Origin: Campanula takesimana
Lineage: Eukaryota > Streptophyta > Magnoliopsida > Asterales > Campanulaceae
DNA: 64,000 nucleotides
NCBI GenBank assembly: GCA_026119855.1
Contig: JAOWBW010000147.1
Span: 992,001-1,056,000, forward strand
Direction: 5' to 3'
A program made the position numbers and the translations under genes. Numbering within the stretch: position 1 is the stretch's first letter; each line of letters begins with the position of its first letter. The notes under the pieces were generated by a model, which ran no database searches, was not told the origin of the DNA, and saw nothing but the letters and a program-made list of their open reading frames with translations. This document shows, one piece after another, positions 56,282 to 64,000 of the stretch.

Positions 56282-57400
56282 CTATTTTGCTTTTTCGTGG
56301 TTCGGGTGTCTCATTTGGTACATCATTTGAATGATCATCCCTTTGAGATCACCCGAATTTGATATAATATCCTTTGGCCTAGGTATTGAAGAGAAACGAT
56401 TCTCATCAAATATTGCATCTCTTGATTCTATAATTGTGTTAATAGAAATGTACTCATTAGGTTGTATAACATAAAACCTATATGCCTTGGAATTCTCAGC
56501 ATATCCAACAAAGATGTAATCAATACCCTTTTCTCCTAGCTTTTTCCTTTTAGGGTCTGGAAGTCTAACCACAGCCCTACACCCCCAAACTCGCAAAAAT
56601 GTCAAGTTGGGTCGTTTCTTATACCAAAGTTCATATGGGGTAATCTTGTTCCTTTTAATAGGAACCCTATTCAATAAATAGCAAGCCGTTAACATGGCTT
56701 CCCCCCCAAAACCCGTCACTCAAGCCCGAGTAAGATAACATGGCATTGACCATTTCTTCAAGAGTTCTATTTTTCCTTTTAGCCACACCATTTTGTTGTG
56801 GTGTATAAGGAGCTGTAGTTTCATAATTCCTACGGATTGAAAATATATAGGATCATAATATTCACCACCTCTATCTGTGCGAAGGGTTTTAATCAAGCCA
56901 TTTTGTTGTAATTCAACTTCTGTTTTAAAGATTTTAAATTTATCTAGGGCTTCATCTTTTGCATGCAGCAAGTAAACATAGTAAAACTTAGAGGCATCAT
57001 CTTTAAAAGTGATAATATACTTTTTATTTCCTAAAGACGGAGTTGCATGAAAATCACATAAATCACTATGAATTAATTCAAGTATTACTGATTTCCTTGT
57101 TATACTTTTAAAAGGTTTTCTAGTGATTTTTGTCAACATGCAAGTAATACATTTTCCAGTATTATTATCAATAGCAGGAATTAAACCATCTTTAGACATT
57201 TCAAGCATTCTTTTATAGTGCACATGTCCTAAACGAGCATGCCATAATGAGGAATTAACAACATTGGAATCAGTCATACAACCAGAACTCGAATCATTAG
57301 GAACTTTATTTAAATTCAACATAAACATCCCAGTATTGTAATAGCCAAATCCTACAAATACACCATATTTTGAAAAGATATACTTATCGGATTCATACAC
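56282..57400 (-). pseudogene. copia integrase (frameshifted)
   Basis: The pre-integrase zinc region (LWHARLGHVHYKRM, then CITCMLTK) is at about 57245-57140. The integrase core has HSDLCDF and RTDRGGEY with both Asp. A frameshift near 56850-56720 breaks the block that should carry the catalytic Glu. The C-terminal part (LLNRVPIKRNKITPYELWY, VWGCRAVVRLPDP) follows in another frame to a stop at 56282. Confidence 0.88.
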
Positions 57401-58068
57401 TTGTTCAAAATAGGACCAGCAACTTCTTTCCCTTTGCCATTGTCACTTTCTTGCGCCCTTAGAGATTCCTCTATGCGCATGTGACTACCAAGTTGGACCA
57501 AAGACAGATCGTCTTTACCATGCTTCAAGTTATGTTTGAAATCCTTCCAAGAAGGAGGCAATTTGTCTATTATACTCGAAACAGATATTGCCTCATCCAT
57601 TTTCAAACCATGTTGTGTAAACTGTCCAAGGATTCTCAGGAGTTCATTGAATTGTTCCATGACAGGCCTTGATTCGACCATCTTGTAATTATTGAAATTA
57701 CTTACAAGGAACTTCTTACTCGAAGCATCCTCTGCTATGTATTTGGATTCAAGAGAATCCCACAACTCCTTTGTAGATTCAACATTCTGATATATATCAA
57801 AGAGAGAGTCAGACATACCATTCAATATATGTCCTCTGCAAATGTATTCATCGTTCTCCCACTTCGACCTCCTTCTGACTGCTTCCAAATTATCGTCCTC
57901 CGATAGTTCTGGCATAGGGGTAGACAGAACATACACCACCTTCAATGTTGTCAGAAGGAAGTGCATCTTCTTCTGCCAGCGTCTGAAATCATAGCTTTCA
58001 AACTTATCCAACTTCCCGAAGTTGGTCGTCATCTCCTTCACAATTCTTCCTCCACCCATGATTATCAC
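57352..58068 (-). pseudogene. copia gag, fused past a deletion of CCHC and protease
   Basis: Starts MIIMGGGRIVKEMTT; the UBN2-type gag shows YDFRRWQKKMHFLLTTLKVVYV and WDSLESKYIAEDASSKKFLV. After GKGKEVAGPILNKC the sequence jumps to the pre-integrase region (CMNPISISFQ out of frame over MYESDKYIF). The zinc knuckle and the aspartic protease are missing. The element cannot process its own polyprotein. Confidence 0.88.
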
Positions 58069-58085
58069 AGAATACTTTATTCGTT

Positions 58086-58202
58086 TGTTGGAAATTGGGG
58101 TTAGGGTAATTGATAATCTTGGATAATTGATCGAATAGTGATTTAATCACAATTCGATCAATTATCCAAGATTATCAATTACCCTAACCCCAATTTCCAA
58201 CA
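58086..58202. repeat. 117-bp palindrome with perfect 51-bp arms
   Basis: The left arm 58086-58136 (from TGTTGGAAATTGGGGTTAGG) is repeated exactly, inverted, at 58152-58202 (ending CCTAACCCCAATTTCCAACA). The 15-base spacer AGTGATTTAATCACA is itself nearly palindromic. The TGTTGG...CCAACA ends resemble copia LTR ends, and the palindrome lies where the 5' LTR of the adjacent copia element should be. No matching target duplication flanks it (TCGTT and TATAG). Confidence 0.95.
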
Positions 58203-58227
58203 TATAGAGGGCGGGGTTGGTGGGGGG

Positions 58228-58272
58228 AAGGGATTGTGGGGGGAGAGAGAGAGAGAGATAGAGAGAGAGAGA
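58228..58272. repeat. GA microsatellite
   Basis: A (GA)n run with one interruption follows a G-rich stretch (58205-58240). The next 230 bases hold no gene. Confidence 0.85.
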
Positions 58273-58512
58273 GGAAGTTACAAATAAGAAATCGGGATAA
58301 GGTTGCATTTTATGATTTTAGGTTTTGGGTGGGAGTACATAATTTGAGGATTTTCATTAATTTATGAAACGAACGAGTGGGGATAAGGGAATTTTTATTG
58401 ACTAACATATACACATTGAGAATAATGGAAATAGGCTTTCCTCTTTAAGAATTGGATTGTTTTTTGGGGCTTTAGGGGAATAATTTCTGTTCTTATTTTC
58501 TTGGAAAATAGC

Positions 58513-58582
58513 ACGGCCCATTTAGAAAGTTGGAATACCCTAAATTTGTCTACAACTCTCTGGCGGCTCCTAACCCTAAAAT
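58513..58582 (+). promoter_or_regulatory. site II and telo-box-like motifs upstream of gene B
   Basis: GGCCCATTT at 58515, ACCCTAAA at about 58537 and TAACCCTAAA at 58571 repeat the arrangement seen before gene A, within a stretch conserved between the two loci. Confidence 0.45.
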
Positions 58583-58745
58583 CATTGTAAGAAAACACTA
58601 ACATCTATCAATAAATAACTGGTAGCAGCACAGCCCCAAATCAAACATTCTAGCAGCTTCCTCTCTATCTCACCACCCTCCATTTCTCCTTGAATTCAGC
58701 CCGTTTCGTTTTGATCCAGATCTTGATCTGTCACAGCAATCATCA

Positions 58746-60000
58746 ATGTGGAGAATGCTTCTTTTGAGGCCACCTGATTTGAAGGTAATTTTTGTTTGTA
58801 AATTAGTTTCTTATATATATCGATCATGAGATCTGCTCATCTCTCTCAGATTTTATTGGTTCTCTCTCTCGATATGTATAATTTATTTATGAGCTGACCG
58901 ATTCCCAAAGGATTATTTTATTTTATTAAGTCTTGTTGTATACGCTTTGATTGCCTAAAATTTTCAGTTTCCCTTATCTGCTTGGATCAGCAGGAATTTG
59001 TATTAAATACTACAGTAATTTTTTCCCCCTTATCCGCTTTTATCAGAATGTATATCTAGTAGTGATAAAAAAATTCTTGGCTATATGTTTCTTGTTCATT
59101 TTTCTAAATCTTTTATTTTTATACAGCGTCTTTCTCGCATAAGAAGACAAGGTCCTTGTTCATATCATTTCAAACAAGAAATTCTGGTCATCCAAACAAG
59201 CTTGGGCTCAATAAGAAGTGTCCCCCATTCTGATCTAAACTCTTTTTACACTCTAAAATATGTTGCTAATCAACCCATTAATTCAATCAGTCTCCATGGG
59301 ATGTTACTCGATTAGGCAGGTTTGTACATTCCAAAATCAGATCATCTGGAAAATCAATTTTACTTAAGTAATCAAATATTCTACTGCATGCATTTCCTTT
59401 ATAGATTTGTATATTGGCGTTTCAATAAAATGAAAATTCAGATTTTAATTTCTATACTCGATTCCTTTTGTTATCCTTTCGCATGTGTTAATTAGCCCTA
59501 ATTGTATTACATTTTGGAACTTCCCATTTTCGCAGGCAGACGTTTACTCGGGAATAGTATTTATAAGAACCCTCTCAGCATTGCAAAGAGGTAACTAAAC
59601 CAGTGTCTTCATCTGACCCTCGCTTTTAAGAATGAATAAAGATAAAGTTGTTCGAAATATTATTCTGAAAATTTATAAAAACACCAATTAGGAGTTAGAG
59701 GGCAATTAGCACTAGATTGCATTTTTGTATAATATAATTTATGTAACGTATTTAATGTAAAATAAAACTTGTGCAGCAATGTGGTACAAACGGGCTTGTG
59801 TATACAAGAAGAGGATCACGCGACAAATCATGGAAGTGGTGAAGCTATTGTTGTTGATGAAGAAGCGAGTTTGAGAGAAAACCGAGCGAGTCGGGAAAAT
59901 AAAGGGAAGGGGAAGCTATTGATGTTGATGAAGAGGCGAGTTTGAAAGAGAACCAAGCGAGTCGGGAAAATAAAGAAGACAATCTACGATGAATATTTAG
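58746..60000 (+). CDS. gene B: second copy of gene A, gene model uncertain
   Basis: Exon 1 is 58746-58784 (MWRMLLLRPPDLK), followed by a GTAATT donor. Exon 2 starts at 59127 after TTTATACAG (RLSRIRRQGPCSYHFKQEI) and in that frame reaches a stop at 59315, giving 76 residues. Further exon-like pieces are 59536-59590, between CGCAG and GTAAC, and 59777 onward after GTGCAG, with an acidic frame (VVDEEASLRENRASRENK). If the later pieces are used, exon 2 must end earlier than the stop. Conservation with gene A covers the promoter, exon 1, the start of exon 2 and the final repeat. I recognise no family; it may be a pseudogene. Confidence 0.35.
59838..59980 (+). repeat. tandem duplication in the last exon-like part of gene B
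   Basis: Two units of about 66-70 bp share GAAGCTATTG, TTGATGAAGA and GAGCGAGTCGGGAAAATAAAG-like words (the second has CAAGCGAGTCGG). Confidence 0.7.
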
Positions 60001-60130
60001 GAAATGAGAATCTATAATGACTTCAAAATTTGTATTGCTTAGAAGGCTGTAATTAACTTCTACTCTCTTTCCCTAAATGAATTGTAATTAACTTGTACTC
60101 TCAGTGTCTTAAAATATGAATGTCAATTTT

Positions 60131-60472
60131 TAAATTTTCAAAGAATGGTAAAGTTATCTTTCTTGTACATAATTTTACTTGATTTTGTTGGGTATTTTGT
60201 CTCTTACACTTGTATTATAGTTGATAAATTCCTCAAATTATTGGATGTTTTAATCATATAGTTCATCATAAATTTCTTGTATTTATTCGGTCAAATTGAT
60301 CTGCATTGTCAAGATTATTTGCACAGCAATCACTGTTAATTATTAATTTCAATATGCCATCTATTGTCTCTGTAAGTGCAGTCACTGATGCTATCATAAG
60401 TGTTTGATAGTTGCACATTTCTTTTTATCTAACATTGTTATTTTAATCATATATTATATCTTGCAATATGGT
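60131..60472. other. AT-rich stretch without a gene
   Basis: I see no ORF, repeat end or RNA gene here. It lies between the gene B 3' region and an LTR. Confidence 0.5.
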
Positions 60473-61289
60473 TGTTGGTTGGTCCATTTTTAAGGTGCTT
60501 ATATGATGATTAAAGTGAAAATGGTTAGTTATTCATAAAAGGGGTTTTATGAATAACTTTCTAAATGAGAAACACATGGGGAAAAGAAGAAAAACGTGGT
60601 GAAGACTTAGTCAATGCTTGTTGGCTGTTTTAAATAGAGTACAAGACCCTTTATGCGTCCGAGTACAAGGAGGTGAAGTATGGTCTTGGAGCTCAAGTAA
60701 ATTGTTGCTATTTTCATGGAACTTGAGCACAAATGAAGGAACTCACTCAACCCACTCTCTCTCACTTCAGCCGAGTATTCACACACATGGGGAGTAACCT
60801 CTAAGACTCCCTAGCCTATATAAAGACAAGGATGAAGACATTGGAGGTGTGCCAAAAATTCATACAACACACTACTACACACATCCTTACACAAGAAAAG
60901 ATCATACACTCCTTGGCTCCGATAGACCCCGTCTTCCCAAACCTATTTCCATTACATTAATCACTGATTGATAGTTTGTCTTGGCAACAATAGGGTTTCG
61001 TGTATGATCTTAATCGTTCCATAGAACATATATTGTAATAGCGATAGGGAACTCTCGGCCTTGTACGTACAACTCGTATTTATAGTAAAGGTCTTGCCTT
61101 TTGAGGCACCCTCAAAATATATACATTTATATATCTTTAGAAAAACAATTTGTTGTTCCTTTAATTTTCCGCTGCATTTCTGATTTTCAAATTGTTTTTC
61201 GTAAGTGTGTTGTTCCAGAAGTGCTATCGTAAGTGTTGTTATCACTTAGGATATCACTTACTGTTTTCCAAGCCATTTTGACAATTTCA
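60473..61289 (+). repeat. LTR followed by an initiator-Met primer site
   Basis: It begins TGTTGGTTGGTCC and ends GACAATTTCA; ATTGGTATCAAAGC follows, a one-change primer site (61292-61303). It shares only short words (CCGCTGCAT) with the 25614 family. The matching 3' LTR was not found. Confidence 0.65.
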
Positions 61290-62524
61290 ATTGGTATCAA
61301 AGCTGGACACTTGATACACTAAGTGTTCCGCCCAGTTGTCATGGTCTTGGATCTGGCTAGTCTTGCTCTTAAAAGACTTCCTAGTTTTTATAGCTTGATT
61401 TAACCTTCCCTAACTAATTATAAGGAAGAAGAACCAATAAACATTAATGAACCTGACCAATCAGCCATGTTGACCATGGTGTGGGAGCATACAAAGTCAG
61501 ATTTTGAAGGTGTTATCAATGGTGTTGCCCGAAGTGCGATAACACCAAGTCTAAAACTCAGCAGGTATATTATTTCCAATTTTTTTTGGGCACTTTTTGC
61601 TTTTATGGTTTAGTTGATTTTTATACAGGAAGTTCTTATGAGAATGATTTAAGCAAGGATCAGGTCAAGAGACACTCCCTAAGATTTCAAAATAATCATC
61701 ACGTGTCATATATAATAGGGGGTGTAAATGATAGAATACAAACAAAACCGAACAATTATATCCTAACGTATCTGTGTATGTCTACCACATATGCTATGGT
61801 AAGACACTCTTGTATTGTATTTTCTCTTGCACCTAGGAATGTATTTGAGACATTTAAAAATGGTGTTTGGAATCATGTTGTGCATCATAAACTTGAAAAA
61901 TTTACTTACAATGATGCTTGGATCCGTCATCATTTTTTTTAGAGATTTGGTTGAAAATGAAGTCTTTCTAATAGAACATATTGATACTAATTATCACGTT
62001 CTTACAAGTTTTATCAAATTTTTTAACTTCTGTCTCATTTAACCATATACAATTTTTTTTTTAATTATTTTTTTAAATTCAAGTTTAGCTTAAGCCTTTA
62101 TAATGGGGCACTTACTGACCTTTTTTGTTTTGGTAGAGAAACTCTTGTTAATATTTTGTTTACAATCCCTTTGCGCTTGAAATGTGCTAAAGTGACAAAG
62201 TCACTATTTAATCAAAAGGCAAAAAATTTTATGTACTTTTCTATTCTCTTAGTAACTCGGGGCACGGTGTTCGCTGCGACGATACTTCCTTGCCAAATGG
62301 GAGTAGTGTCATATATTTTGTACTAAGTATTAGGGACATGGAGTTCACCGCTACAGTGTACCCTACTTGAATGGTAGAAAATCCATCTACCTTTACACGT
62401 CTTAAAACTCGGGGTACAAAGATTGTTACTACGTTGCTTCCTTATACTAAAAAGTGTTTAAAGTTTTTTAAAAATCTATTTTTGCCTAAGTGTTATTTAA
62501 ATTTAAAAAGTGAAGGGGGATTGT
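61290..62524 (+). other. inside of an LTR element without recognisable gag or pol
   Basis: It contains a 118-codon frame at 61586-61942 (from TTG/GTG-type context; words NHHVSYIIGGVNDRI and FETFKNGVWNHVVHHKLEKF) that I do not recognise. Near 62255-62440 are words of a diverged repeat (CTCGGGGCACGGTGTTCGC, GGACATGGAGTTCACCGC, CTCGGGGTACAAAG). A purine tract AAAAAGTGAAGGGGGA (62505-62520) precedes the LTR piece at 62525. Confidence 0.45.
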
Positions 62525-63032
62525 TGTTTGTCCCTCACTATGCTTAATCACCAATTAATCATAGTAAACATGTTTTGATAAATAAATAATCAAGCCCAGT
62601 TGATTATATGATGCATACAAAGACCTGAGCACAGGAAACCCAAAACAAAGTTCAACAGCTAAGCTGCCTGCATCTACACAACTCAACAGCTACAACATTA
62701 CATGATCTACCTATCATCTATACATCATACAAACTGAAGAACAATCAATTATTGACTCCATTACACTTAAATGAATTATCAAGATGCCAATTACAAACAA
62801 GCTTCAACAGCCTACGCCCCAAAGGCCCAACAACTAAGACACTTGCTTGAACATCTAAGCCTGTTCTTGGCCAACAGCTATCACTGCAAATATATTGTGC
62901 CCTCTTGCACTCAGTTACAACCCTCACCAAGCCAGCTAACACCCAAGCTATTTCTCTCTGTAAAACATTCTTGTAATTTTCTTTTTCTTTTCTTTTTCGC
63001 TTTGAAAGAAGTAACCTTAATTGAAGTGTCAA
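62525..63032 (+). repeat. LTR piece of the 19248 family, internally deleted and truncated
   Basis: It starts TGTTTGTCCCTCACTATGC and follows 19248-19610 closely, then skips about 320 bp, continues with the equivalent of 19935-20075, and stops at GAAGTGTCAA. Next comes sequence of the unknown ORF's 3' flank in inverted orientation. Confidence 0.8.
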
Positions 63033-64000
63033 AGACAAATCCAATGATACTCTGTAATCATCAAAGGACCTAAGACTATTCATCTCACCCTCACTACCTC
63101 CTGAAGAACTAGGTAGCCTATCCTTACCACAAAATTCCATTTCCAAAACAAAAATTACAAAGCTTCACCTGAATAGCTAAGCCTACAAACTCTGCTGTTC
63201 AACCAACTTCATCCTCACATGACTTGCTTTCTTCCGGTTCCAGACCCTTCAGCAGAAGTGTCATGTTGATTCTCTCCTCCATACGGCCTTGCAGCTATAG
63301 ATTGACTTGTCTCCCCATATCTTTCCAACCAAATAGGGTGCCTTTCCAAGAAGGGGTCAATGGTAGTCACTGAGTACTGTAAAAGTGGACCCATAGTTCT
63401 TGGCCACCACTCTTCCACAGCATCATAAGGAGTCATATCTCCTAAAGGAGACATGAAACTAAAGGTTCTTGAGGTCTGAATGCTCTCAATGGCTATTATA
63501 GCCATTTGAGATTCAGGTCCCTCATCATTCCCTTCATCAACCTGGATAAGACTACAACACTTCAAATACTGCCTAAACAGCTGAGTATGAGTCCTTGATG
63601 GAGATTGATGAACACCATGGAAATTATCCCCTCCTCCCTCAAGTACTGCCATGCTGCCATGCTGATGGAAAAAGAATCTCTGGTTACTGGGGTATACACC
63701 CTTGGCTGTTCAACCATAGGCACCTTTTTAGCTTTAGGAGCTAACTCATCTTTCTGAAGCATTAGCTCTCTTAATGAAAACTCTCATATACTGAGTTTCT
63801 ACCTCCTCCCTCCTCCCTATGTCCATCTCATGGACTTTGAATCCCTCTTGCTTCATTAATTCTCCAAGGGAATACACCCTTTGGACTTCTGGATGTGCAT
63901 CTTGTGCCCTGCTGCTCTCTCCCTCACACACTTTCATTTCTCTTCCAAACAACTTTATACGTGTTTTCTCCTTCTCCATACTGTCCTCCCTCATTTTTCC
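63033..64000 (-). pseudogene. second copy of the element-borne unknown ORF, frameshifted, cut by the window edge
   Basis: Minus-strand frames at 63994-63746, 63762-63562 and 63652-63215 together match the 17503-18435 ORF from about residue 60 onward: IKLFGREMKV, SLGELMKQEGFKVHEMD, VTRDSFSIS, AVLEGGGDNFHGVHQSPS, RTFSFMSPLGD, PIWLERYGETSQS. Two frame changes (near 63755 and 63650) break it. The 3' flank (63214-63033) also matches 18436-18630. The N terminus lies beyond the window. Confidence 0.75.

Noticed and set aside
61586..61942. 118-codon ORF as a host gene
   Set aside because: No ATG of good context, no second exon or homologue visible, and it lies inside an LTR element; kept only as part of that region.
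60473..62540. 60473 LTR and 62525 LTR as one element's pair
   Set aside because: Although a primer site and a purine tract sit in the right places, the two LTR sequences do not match each other.

Overview
This window is nuclear DNA of a flowering plant, very probably a eudicot. The evidence is the spread of plant Ty1/copia and Ty3/gypsy (chromovirus) LTR retrotransposons primed by initiator Met-tRNA, CACTA and Stowaway-like DNA elements, plant-type spliced gene fragments, and promoter motifs of the site II/telo-box type. The species cannot be named from the sequence. It is a heterochromatin-like nest of transposons. There are no bacterial features, no CRISPR array and no rRNA or tRNA gene that I can support.

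Layout. 1-6606: a minus-strand Sirevirus-like copia element cut by the window edge, sitting against a decayed gypsy gag and LTR (6607-8250). 8308-8570: an orphan CACTA terminus. 9524-11681: a short non-autonomous LTR element with the target duplication CGTAT. 12221-13187: a probable solo LTR. 13480-14590: a small uncharacterised spliced gene (gene A), followed by a Stowaway-like MITE. 15632-20333: a composite of related LTR pieces, a copia RNase H remnant and two unfamiliar reading frames, one of them an intact 310-codon ORF. 20334-21716: a gypsy LTR remnant carrying a CACTA-type MITE. 22339-24433: an old LTR-like block.

24705-37529 is a 12.8 kb CACTA element with matching 14-bp termini and a TAG target duplication. 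It carries exons of a captured adenylyl-sulfate (APS) kinase gene and was later hit by a non-autonomous LTR element (25614-29955, target duplication GTTTC) and a copia element (31760-36611, target duplication AAACT). 37724-39333 is a decayed plus-strand copia gag-protease interrupted by a solo LTR (38072-38610) and by an LTR element (39334-41964). 42243-51772 is a young-looking chromovirus with about 1,956-bp LTRs, a defective pol, an AT-hook ORF and an array of about 24 small hairpin-forming repeats where gag should be. 53216-54255 is a solo LTR. 54660-58068 is a defective minus-strand copia element, followed by a 117-bp palindrome with perfect 51-bp arms. 58500-60130 is a second copy of gene A (gene B). 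60473-64000 holds further LTR pieces and a second, broken copy of the unfamiliar ORF from 17.5 kb.

Functionally almost everything is mobile DNA. Several elements lack or have broken gag, protease, reverse transcriptase or RNase H, yet have fairly similar LTRs and clean target duplications, so they were probably moved by proteins supplied from elsewhere. The only candidates for host genes are genes A and B and the captured APS kinase exons. All similarity statements rest on reading by eye; no alignments or database searches were run.
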